Part shown: positions 57,138 through 64,000 of the stretch, piece by piece
Numbering within the stretch: the stretch's first letter is position 1
Layout of the letters: each line of letters starts with the position of its first letter
Origin: Helicobacter sp. MIT 11-5569
Lineage (GTDB): Bacteria > Campylobacterota > Campylobacteria > Campylobacterales > Helicobacteraceae
Assembly (NCBI RefSeq): GCF_000765695.2
Contig: NZ_JRPB02000005.1
Location: 1-64,000 of the forward strand
Length of the DNA: 64,000 bases
Direction: 5' to 3'
Translations under genes and position numbers: made by a program
The notes under the pieces: model-generated
Seen by the model: the letters and a program-made list of their open reading frames with translations, nothing else
What the model was told of the DNA's origin: nothing
Databases searched by the model: none

Positions 57138-57974
57138 TTATATTTTTTTCTTTGTCGTTAATTTCATCATCCAATTATTGCACCAACCAAATAATACTAA
57201 AATATAAAATACTTTACGCACTTCAAAATACGATTCCCCATTAACAAATTTAAAATTTCCAAAAAGCATCACAAAACACACTACAAGCAGCAAAAATAGA
57301 TTAAAATACTCATAAGAATCTATACTGCTATAACGCTTAAAACAATAATATCCCACAAAACAAAGCCCCAAAACAAATAGCACTAAATCTATATATCCAT
57401 AAATGCCACCTTTAAAAAATGGCGTGATTGCAAAGCCAAAAAGTGTGCAAACAATTACATTAAAACCCGGCTGCGTAAGTTGCAAAATTTTTCCAATCGT
57501 GCTTTTATCAAAAGTAAAACTTAATAAATATACAGCGGAAGGCAATACTACAAAAAAACAATAAAAGAAATAATCTCCAACAATCTGATAGATATTTTTA
57601 TGAAAAGCTTTTTCTTCATTAAGCGTTATGGAATCTTTAAAAGAAAAAAAATCAACAAAAACACGTTTTAATAAAAACATCTCACTATAAAGTAAAAATA
57701 TAAATACACATAGAGCAATTCCAATAATAAGACTATACGCTTTTGGTAAATGACTAATATAAATACGCACAATATTAAAAATTGCCACGATAACGCCACA
57801 TACTAATAAAACGATTCCAATATTAAAATAAACACCAAAAGGCTGGGTTGTCAGCCGAAACATTTGCCCAAACTCATCAAAATAGCTTGTTAAAACAAGC
57901 ATTAATATCGTAAAAAGTGCTAAAACAAAATACAATGAAGCAAAAACTAAATAAGGGACAGTAATTTTACGCAT
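57138..57974 (-). CDS. Hypothetical polytopic membrane protein
   Basis: A 278-residue protein with about seven or eight hydrophobic helices (for example near 8-28, 50-70, 82-100, 135-157, 170-190, 197-215, 225-240) and short loops. It is rich in aromatic residues. I recognise no domain. It is encoded between amiA (13 bases upstream) and trpB (ten bases downstream), so it is co-transcribed with both. Transport or envelope function cannot be decided. Confidence 0.65.
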   Translation of the reverse strand: MRKITVPYLVFASLYFVLALFTILMLVLTSYFDEFGQMFRLTTQPFGVYFNIGIVLLVCGVIVAIFNIVRIYISHLPKAYSLIIGIALCVFIFLLYSEMFLLKRVFVDFFSFKDSITLNEEKAFHKNIYQIVGDYFFYCFFVVLPSAVYLLSFTFDKSTIGKILQLTQPGFNVIVCTLFGFAITPFFKGGIYGYIDLVLFVLGLCFVGYYCFKRYSSIDSYEYFNLFLLLVVCFVMLFGNFKFVNGESYFEVRKVFYILVLFGWCNNWMMKLTTKKKI

Positions 57975-57987
57975 ACTCTTCTAACCT

Positions 57988-59193
57988 TTAAGGATTTTTT
58001 TGGAAATACCCATCTACGCCATCAGCGATTCCTAATGCGAGGGATTTTTGATAAGCATTTTGGTTAATAAACTTACCTTCTTTTGGGTGTGTAATATAAC
58101 CAACTTCTAAAAGCACAGAAGGCATTAATGCACCCACAAGCACCCAAAATGGACCCTCTCTAACCCCACCATCTATGACTTTATATTTAGAACGCAAAGA
58201 CTGCAGCATTCCATATTGAATATCAATAGCAAGCTTGTTAGAAGCTACGATTCTTTGTGTATTTAATGTATTTAAAAAGGATTGTTTAGAAAAATAATTC
58301 ATTCCTTCTGTATCATCTTTGTTTTCTAAAGCAGCCACTTTTTTGGCACGCTCACTTCTTGCAGTAGAGAGAAAGTAACTCTCAACACCTTCAAATTTCG
58401 CTTTATTTTCAGCAATCGCATTTGCATGAATAGAAATAAATAAATCTGCATTTTTATTATTTGCAAAAGTTGTTCTTTGGCTTAATCTAATAAAAACATC
58501 TTTTTGTCGCGTCATATACACCTTATAGCCACGCTTTTTAAGCTCATCATTTAAATGTTTTGCAATATTCAACACAATCGTTTTTTCACACACTTTTTCA
58601 ACTCCAATAGCACCACAATCTTTTCCTCCATGTCCTGGATCTACAACAATTATCTTTCCTTTTCCACTATTTTTGCTATCAGGTTTTATTGCGGCTTTAT
58701 TTGTTGTAGCAACCTTGCTTGCTGTAGTTTTATTTACCGCATTTTTACTTGTTGTAGCTTTGCTTGTTTGCGATTCTTTTTTTGTCGGAGCTTTCTTATC
58801 AAATAATGCAGCAATAGAAATATTATCTGTTTGCATTTTTAAATTTGGGATTTTAAAATTCGCACGTTTTTTTTCAATCCCTAAATCAACCTTTGCACTT
58901 TTTGGCAGAGAAATTACAAGGCGCACCTTGTCTTTAGAATTTTGTGCGACTTTAATGCTTACATTATCTTGAAAATCAAAAACCTTTGCAGAACCTACTA
59001 ATTCAGCGTTAATATCATACACATAGCGCACTGCATTCTTATCTTCTAAGACAAAATGTTTAAAGGCATTCCTTTTAACATTTGTATTAAAATCTAAAGC
59101 AATTCCACTTTGAAGTTGTCTAACAGCAGTAATTTTCAAATCTGCTAACAAAGTCGTAAAACACAAACAAAATGCGATTAAAAGACGTATCAT
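57988..59193 (-). CDS. amiA: N-acetylmuramoyl-L-alanine amidase
   Basis: A 401-residue secreted zinc amidase that cleaves cell-wall stem peptides during septation. A signal peptide (about 1-17) precedes an AMIN-like beta domain (about 20-120) and a low-complexity Lys/Thr/Ala linker (about 132-176). The Amidase_3 domain follows, with VVDPGHGGKDCGAIG (zinc histidine), a glutamate near GVES, DLFISIHANA and LLEVGYITHP with the catalytic glutamate. It overlaps the upstream gene by four bases (ATGA). Confidence 0.93.
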   Translation of the reverse strand: MIRLLIAFCLCFTTLLADLKITAVRQLQSGIALDFNTNVKRNAFKHFVLEDKNAVRYVYDINAELVGSAKVFDFQDNVSIKVAQNSKDKVRLVISLPKSAKVDLGIEKKRANFKIPNLKMQTDNISIAALFDKKAPTKKESQTSKATTSKNAVNKTTASKVATTNKAAIKPDSKNSGKGKIIVVDPGHGGKDCGAIGVEKVCEKTIVLNIAKHLNDELKKRGYKVYMTRQKDVFIRLSQRTTFANNKNADLFISIHANAIAENKAKFEGVESYFLSTARSERAKKVAALENKDDTEGMNYFSKQSFLNTLNTQRIVASNKLAIDIQYGMLQSLRSKYKVIDGGVREGPFWVLVGALMPSVLLEVGYITHPKEGKFINQNAYQKSLALGIADGVDGYFQKNP

Positions 59194-60281
59194 TGACTTA
59201 ATTCATTAATAATTTCTTGAACGCTTTGGATTTTTTCAATCCTATACCCATTTGCTCCTGTAAAATACAAACCATTTTCTGAATCTCCTAAGTAGCCATC
59301 GCCTAAACCATCGGCAATACAATAACCTACTTTCTTAGCCTCCTCACCTCTATGGCAAGGTGCCACACAATTACTCACACAAGCAATCTTTGGCTCTCTT
59401 CCTTCTCTTAAGCCTTTAACCACACCTGTTATAATTGCGCGCGCAGGATAGCCAACAGGGGATTTGATAAGCTCAATATCTTCTTTTTTAATCTTTGGCA
59501 TTAGCGTATTATAATAGCTCGCATCACATTCTTTTGCACCTAAGAATCGTGTCCCCATTTGCACTCCACTTGCTCCCAAATCTAACATCTTATCAATATC
59601 TTTTCTATCCCAAATTCCGCCTGCGGCAATCAATGGAATCTCCCCCCATTTCTTGCTTTCTTCTAAAACCTCTGGAACAATAGCTTCAAGCTGGTGTTCG
59701 GGCTTGAAACAATCCTCATAACTCACACCTTGATGCCCTCCGCTAAGTGGTCCTTCAACAATTACTGCGTCTGGGATTTTTTTGTATCTGCCCTCCCAAC
59801 GCTTACACAGAATCTTTAATGCTTTTGCAGAAGAAACAATAGGGATTAAAGCAACATTTGGAAAATTATTTGTAAATTCTGGCATATTTGTAGGCAATCC
59901 CGCCCCTGTAATAATCATATTTGCTCCCGCTTCACAAGCGTCCCTTACCACGCGCCCATATTCATTAATTGCATAAAGAATATTTGCCCCGAGTGGATTT
60001 TCACCGCAAATTTTTCTTGCATTTTTAAAAATCTCAAATAAGGATTCTCTAGAATAAAAGTTTAAAGTATCAAAAGGGCGATTCTTAATTGCTTTTTGGA
60101 TAAATGCACTTCTTTGATAATATCCTGTCCCCACGCAAGAGATGATTCCCATTGCTCCAGTTTTTGACACACTTCCAGCAAGTTTATCCCAGCTAATACC
60201 AACTCCCATTCCACCTTGAAAAATAGGAATCGGAATTGTGTATTTACCAATTTTTAGGGGTTTTAGTGTCGTATTTGGCAT
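59190..60281 (-). CDS. Nitronate monooxygenase-family flavoprotein
   Basis: A 363-residue FMN-binding TIM barrel of the 2-nitropropane dioxygenase/FabK superfamily. It has IPIFQGGMGVGISWDKLAGSVS at the start, VIVEGPLSGGHQG near residue 173, IPLIAAGGIWDRKDIDKMLDLGASGVQMGTRF and a cysteine-containing CVSNCVAPCHRGEEAKKVGYCI segment. True substrate is uncertain; oxidation of alkyl nitronates or an enoyl-reductase role are both family possibilities. H. pylori has a homologue at the same place between amiA and tyrS, as I recall (HP0773). Confidence 0.85.
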   Translation of the reverse strand: MPNTTLKPLKIGKYTIPIPIFQGGMGVGISWDKLAGSVSKTGAMGIISCVGTGYYQRSAFIQKAIKNRPFDTLNFYSRESLFEIFKNARKICGENPLGANILYAINEYGRVVRDACEAGANMIITGAGLPTNMPEFTNNFPNVALIPIVSSAKALKILCKRWEGRYKKIPDAVIVEGPLSGGHQGVSYEDCFKPEHQLEAIVPEVLEESKKWGEIPLIAAGGIWDRKDIDKMLDLGASGVQMGTRFLGAKECDASYYNTLMPKIKKEDIELIKSPVGYPARAIITGVVKGLREGREPKIACVSNCVAPCHRGEEAKKVGYCIADGLGDGYLGDSENGLYFTGANGYRIEKIQSVQEIINELSQ

Positions 60282-60290
60282 AAATTTCCT

Positions 60291-61505
60291 TTATTTTATA
60301 ATCACTTTTGCAAACTTGCGTTTTCCAACCTGCAAGACATATTCACCCTCTTGCAAATTTAGCTTAGAATCCTCCACTTTTTGACCATTTAACTTTAAAG
60401 CACCTTGTTTAATAGCGCGCAATGCTTCAGAATTAGAATCGCACAACCCGCAATCTTGTGCTAATTGCGCAATCCAAATTCCTTTTTCTTTCGTAAATGT
60501 TGGTAAATCACTTGGTAATTCTTCTTTACTAAAAACTCTTGTAAATTCCTCTTTTGCAGCATTTGCAATATTGCTATCATAATAGCGTGTAATAATCTCT
60601 AAAGCCAAATCCTCTTTTACAGCTTTTGGGTGCAAGCTACCATTTTGCACGCCGTTCTTTAAAGATTCTATTTCTTGTATGCTCTTTGTGCTTAAAAGCT
60701 CATAATATCGCCACATTAGCTCATCTGAAATGCTTAAAAGTCGCCCAAACATTTCTTTTGGTTCTTGCGTGATTCCGACATAATTCCCCAAGCTCTTGCT
60801 CATTTTTTGCACGCCATCTAACCCTTCTAAAAGTGGCACCATTACAACAGATTGTTCTTTGTCTAATCCATAAGCGCGCTGCAAATGTCTCCCCATCAAA
60901 AGATTAAACTTTTGGTCTGTGCCTCCAAACTCAATATCACAATTTAACGCTACAGAATCATACCCTTGCAACAAAGGATAAAAAAACTCTACAATGCTAA
61001 TAGGGCTTTGGCTTTTGAATCGCTTTTCAAAATCATCACGTTCTAACATTCTAGCTACTGAAAATTTCGCTGCTAGTTCAATCATTCCGCGCGTTCCTAA
61101 GGAATCTAACCATTTAGAATTAAAAGCAATCTCCATTTTAGAAGAATCTAGCACCTTATAAACTTGCTCTTCATAAGTTTTAGCATTTTTAAGCACCTGC
61201 TCTTTACTTAAAGGCTTGCGCGTTTCGCTTTTTCCTGATGGGTCGCCAATCATTCCTGTAAAATCACCGATGAGAAAAAACACTTTTGCGCCATATTTTT
61301 GAAAAGTGGCAAGTTTTTGTAAAAGCACTGTGTGCCCTAAGTGCAAATCTGGAGCTGTTGGGTCAAATCCTGCTTTAATAATATAAGTTTTGCCTTCTTT
61401 AAAATACTTTGTTACAAGCTCTTTAATATAATCAAAACCTATGATTTCTTGCGTTCCGCGTTGAATCTCAGCAAGAGCATTTTGAATTTGGGATTCCACA
61501 CTCAT
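60291..61505 (-). CDS. tyrS: Tyrosyl-tRNA synthetase
   Basis: A 404-residue class I synthetase. HIGH is HLGH (residues 55-58) in [18 protein letters not shown] and KMSKS appears as [11 protein letters not shown] near 235. The C-terminal end is an S4 RNA-binding domain ([13 protein letters not shown]). It is of the longer TyrRS (TyrZ-like) group found in Campylobacterota. It lies nine bases after spoT and nine before the flavoprotein gene. Confidence 0.96.
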   Translation of the reverse strand: MSVESQIQNALAEIQRGTQEIIGFDYIKELVTKYFKEGKTYIIKAGFDPTAPDLHLGHTVLLQKLATFQKYGAKVFFLIGDFTGMIGDPSGKSETRKPLSKEQVLKNAKTYEEQVYKVLDSSKMEIAFNSKWLDSLGTRGMIELAAKFSVARMLERDDFEKRFKSQSPISIVEFFYPLLQGYDSVALNCDIEFGGTDQKFNLLMGRHLQRAYGLDKEQSVVMVPLLEGLDGVQKMSKSLGNYVGITQEPKEMFGRLLSISDELMWRYYELLSTKSIQEIESLKNGVQNGSLHPKAVKEDLALEIITRYYDSNIANAAKEEFTRVFSKEELPSDLPTFTKEKGIWIAQLAQDCGLCDSNSEALRAIKQGALKLNGQKVEDSKLNLQEGEYVLQVGKRKFAKVIIK

Positions 61506-61514
61506 TTTTTCTCC

Positions 61515-63662
61515 TTAACTTGCATATGCGTCTTTTACAGCATATACATCAATAATTTTATAATTATTGCCAAGCAAACTTCTAATAACTTTCAAATCAG
61601 AAATATGACTTTCAAAACGTAACTCACAATGTGTTGCATAAGTGCTTTTTTGTGAGCCTAATTCTACTGCTAACACATTAATATCGTGTTTTGCTAAAAA
61701 AGCTAAGAAGTTTGCTAAAACTCCTTTTTGATTTTCTAATGCCACAATTAATTTATAAGTTTGCAGTTTATCTTCTAGCCAATCCACATAGAGCATTTTA
61801 ACACCCTTTTGAATTTCCAAATACGCGCGCTCACAAAGTTTATGATGCACAAAAGCTTTTGAGCCACTTTTAAACGCAATAATAGAATCGCCAAATTTTG
61901 GGTGGCAACAATAATCAAACACCGCTTGATTAATTGTATGGTTGGTTTCAATGATTAAATTATCAAAATGCAATTCTTTAAGCTTTAAGATTCTAATTTT
62001 AATTTGCTCTAAAAAGCTTGCATTTTGGCGATAATCATTTTTAATACGATTTTTAATATCTTTTAAGAATCCAATATCTGTGCTTGCATGATAAATCGTA
62101 TCTTCTAAATCATTTTTTTCAATATAATTTTCAATTTCTTCTGCACTTTTTCCAAAAATTGTTGCGATAATATTAATCGCACTTTTGCGCTCAATCTCCT
62201 TAATTCTAGTTGCACAATTCATTTTTAATTGGCTTTTTGCGCGTGAAGTTTTCACCGCATCTATCCAAGAACAACGCAAAATTGTATCTTTTGCAGTAAT
62301 AATTTTTACAATATCTCCACTTTTTAATATTGTTAAAAGTGAGCTTTTTTGGTTATTGACATAAGCTTCTTTTGCACGATTACCTACCTCTGTATGCACT
62401 GCATAAGCAAAGTCAAGAACCACAGCACCAATAGGCAAGGAATAATTATCACCATCAGGAGAAAACACGACAATATCTTCACGATATAAATCATTTTTGA
62501 CAAGCTCATAAAATTCTTCAACAGAATTATTTTGAAATTGCAATTTGTTGAGCCAATCAAGGCTAGGACCGCTATTGCCACCTGTTTTATATTTCCAATG
62601 TGCAGCGATTCCATATTCTGCACTTTTGTGCATATCTTCTGTGCGGATTTGCACTTCAAAAATTGCAGAATCATCAAACAATGTGCTATGGATTGTTTGA
62701 TAACCATTTTCTTTGGGCAATGCGATATAATCTTTAAAACGCGACATAATGGGCTTAAAACGCAAATGTAGAATCCCAAGCACTCTGTAACATTCTAATG
62801 GAGATTTTACAATCACGCGAATTGCTAACAAATCAAGAATCTCATCAATAGAGATTCCTTTGCGCTGCATTTTTAGATAAATAGAATAATGCCTTTTCAC
62901 GCGGCTAGTGATTGTAAAATCTCCTTCTGGAACTCCGCCTTGAATCAAGCTTTTTTTTACTTTTTGAATAAAGGCATTAAGCTTTAGTTGAATTGTTTGC
63001 TTGTGGCTTTGAAAATATGTATCAATTTTACGATAATCTTGTGGAAAAATATAATAAAAACTTCTATCTTCTAACTCATTTTTAAGTGATGAGATTCCAA
63101 GCCTATGTGCAATAGGAGCATACACAACAAGCGTTTCTTCAGAGATTCTACGTTGTTTGTTTGGAGCAAGAGCAGAAAGTGTTAGCATATTATGCAGCCT
63201 ATCACAAAGCTTAACAACAAGCACACGCACATCTTTAACAGAAGTGATTAACATTTTTCTAAAACTTAAAGCAGCAACAACTAACTTTTCATTGGAATGT
63301 GATGATGGCAACTCTTCTGCACGAATTGCTACGATTTTGGTTAATCCATCTACTAAAGACGCTACATCTTCGCCATAATCACGCCTCACATCTTCAAATG
63401 TATAATCTGTATCTTCTACAACATCATGCAACAAAGCAGTGCAAACCATTACTTCATCACCACCAAAATATGAAACAATACACGCAACAAGCAAAGGATG
63501 CACAATATAAGGCTCTCCACTTTTACGCTTTTGTGTTTTGTGTGCTTCTGTCGCAAAGGTAATCGCATTTTGAATACTTGGTGTTATCTCCACCATAGAA
63601 TACAACAACTCTAATGCCACTTTTGGGCTAGAAATCTCCGCAACTTGTTTTAAAAATTTCAA
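61515..63662 (-). CDS. spoT: Bifunctional (p)ppGpp synthetase/hydrolase
   Basis: The 715-residue RelA/SpoT homologue. The hydrolase domain has the HD pair at 79-80 in LLHDVVEDTDY, with HP near 55. The synthetase has RVKRHYSIYLKMQRKG and ENGYQTIHSTLF (about 315), then EVQIRTEDMHKSAEYGIAAHWKYK. TGS (about 395-460, VFSPDGDNYSLPIGAVVLDFAYAVHTEVG) and ACT domains follow. Both active sites look intact, so it probably makes and degrades the alarmone alone. Upstream rpoZ and the dksA gene elsewhere in the window complete the stringent-response set. Confidence 0.96.
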   Translation of the reverse strand: MKFLKQVAEISSPKVALELLYSMVEITPSIQNAITFATEAHKTQKRKSGEPYIVHPLLVACIVSYFGGDEVMVCTALLHDVVEDTDYTFEDVRRDYGEDVASLVDGLTKIVAIRAEELPSSHSNEKLVVAALSFRKMLITSVKDVRVLVVKLCDRLHNMLTLSALAPNKQRRISEETLVVYAPIAHRLGISSLKNELEDRSFYYIFPQDYRKIDTYFQSHKQTIQLKLNAFIQKVKKSLIQGGVPEGDFTITSRVKRHYSIYLKMQRKGISIDEILDLLAIRVIVKSPLECYRVLGILHLRFKPIMSRFKDYIALPKENGYQTIHSTLFDDSAIFEVQIRTEDMHKSAEYGIAAHWKYKTGGNSGPSLDWLNKLQFQNNSVEEFYELVKNDLYREDIVVFSPDGDNYSLPIGAVVLDFAYAVHTEVGNRAKEAYVNNQKSSLLTILKSGDIVKIITAKDTILRCSWIDAVKTSRAKSQLKMNCATRIKEIERKSAINIIATIFGKSAEEIENYIEKNDLEDTIYHASTDIGFLKDIKNRIKNDYRQNASFLEQIKIRILKLKELHFDNLIIETNHTINQAVFDYCCHPKFGDSIIAFKSGSKAFVHHKLCERAYLEIQKGVKMLYVDWLEDKLQTYKLIVALENQKGVLANFLAFLAKHDINVLAVELGSQKSTYATHCELRFESHISDLKVIRSLLGNNYKIIDVYAVKDAYAS

Positions 63663-63683
63663 ACTTTACCTTAACAATTTTGC

Positions 63684-63902
63684 CTAGTTTTGCGCCTCTT
63701 CAATTTTATCTAAACCGATTTTCCCTTCTGCGACTTCAAGCAATGCAATATCAGAAAGCTTATGCACTTTTATATCTTTATTAACAAGTGGTTTTGCACC
63801 ACGACTTAACTCATCAATTCTCGCAAATAAAATATTAGAAAGCAAATATCTATCTCCATTCACTTTATCCAATGCTTCTGAAGCAATTTTTTCAATTCTC
63901 AT
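63684..63902 (-). CDS. rpoZ: RNA polymerase omega subunit
   Basis: A 72-residue protein matching omega: MRIEKIASEALDKVNGDRYLLSNILFARIDELSRGAKPLV, with the conserved RYLL...R..EL..GAKPLV pattern. It stabilises RNA polymerase and forms part of a ppGpp site in some bacteria. It lies between pyrH (15 bases) and spoT (21 bases), as in H. pylori. Confidence 0.93.
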   Translation of the reverse strand: MRIEKIASEALDKVNGDRYLLSNILFARIDELSRGAKPLVNKDIKVHKLSDIALLEVAEGKIGLDKIEEAQN

Positions 63903-63917
63903 TTCTTTCCTTTATGA

Positions 63918-64000
63918 TTAATTAAATACTTTTGAACAAACAGCGTTAGAATCACCCTGTATAACCTTGAGCAAATTCCCATCACGCAACATATTACAAA
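63918..64000 (-). CDS. pyrH: Uridylate kinase, C-terminal fragment at the window edge
   Basis: Reading the minus strand in from the window end gives an open frame ending NMLRDGNLLKVIQGDSNAVCSKVFN and a TAA at 63918-63920. NM-GNLL-VI is the C-terminal strand of PyrH, the UMP kinase, and pyrH precedes rpoZ in H. pylori. Only about 27 codons are inside the window; the rest lies beyond 64000. Confidence 0.75.
   Translation of the reverse strand, partial: CNMLRDGNLLKVIQGDSNAVCSKVFN

Noticed and set aside
1-64000. Search for mobile elements, prophage genes, CRISPR arrays or rRNA
   Set aside because: I found no transposase, integrase, phage structural gene, repeat-spacer array or ribosomal RNA. 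Gene order is compact and core-like throughout.

Overview
The window reads as a stretch of an AT-rich (roughly one third G+C by eye) chromosome of a Campylobacterota member, most likely an enterohepatic, non-pylori Helicobacter. The reasons are the family-level matches (diheme cytochrome c1 of the petABC type, a CmeABC-like efflux pump, PseI for pseudaminic acid, a Helicobacter-type malate:quinone oxidoreductase, one bifunctional RelA/SpoT) and gene orders I recall from H. pylori: tal-rplY-pth-permease, secA-lolE, and amiA-nitronate monooxygenase-tyrS-spoT-rpoZ-pyrH. The de novo purine genes purL and purH, which H. pylori lacks, argue against H. pylori itself. I see no phage, insertion sequence, CRISPR array or rRNA. 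The window is densely packed core genome with a few unusual neighbourhoods.

Layout. 0.1-4.2 kb: two small-molecule transporters, pseI, a small lipoprotein and a degenerate nuclease-like periplasmic protein. 4.2-9.7 kb: the yejABEF peptide ABC importer on the minus strand, with the nuclease-like gene as its last member. 9.8-16.0 kb: a PepSY-type membrane protein and the cmeABC multidrug efflux operon, preceded by a palindromic operator but with no adjacent repressor gene. 16.2-19.3 kb: a chemoreceptor with a periplasmic c-type heme motif and, upstream of it, a PAS-containing histidine kinase. 19.4-22.3 kb: glyS followed by a degenerate TrpC-like protein, then a tRNA-Leu(CAA). 22.3-28.7 kb: a minus-strand run with an ArsC-like protein, a secreted SH3-NlpC/P60 lipoprotein, znuC, mqo, znuB and a small membrane protein, plus azlC-azlD. 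28.8-45.1 kb: mostly housekeeping (purL, ppsA, serB, tal, rplY, pth, an lptG-like permease, purH, hemE, secA, a LolE-type permease, a radical SAM/SPASM protein). 45.1-49.4 kb: aspA-dcuA for aspartate/fumarate metabolism, and a MATE transporter. 49.6-52.3 kb: petABC, the cytochrome bc1 complex. 52.3-55.9 kb: an mnmC-like methyltransferase, accD, rlmH, dksA and a conserved membrane protein. 55.9-64.0 kb: a long minus-strand operon pyrH(partial)-rpoZ-spoT-tyrS-nitronate monooxygenase-amiA-membrane protein-trpB.

How the genes work together. AspA makes fumarate from aspartate and DcuA exchanges C4-dicarboxylates. Mqo feeds electrons from malate to quinone and PetABC passes quinol electrons on to cytochrome c, so much of a microaerobic respiratory chain is represented. 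PpsA and transaldolase fit gluconeogenesis and the non-oxidative pentose pathway. The most interesting loci are the heme chemoreceptor/kinase pair, the cmeABC operator without its repressor, two pseudoenzyme candidates (TrpC-like and SNase-like), the orphan trpB at the end of the stringent-response operon, and the mqo gene embedded between znuC and znuB. I did not find a complete, clearly undescribed multi-gene system.
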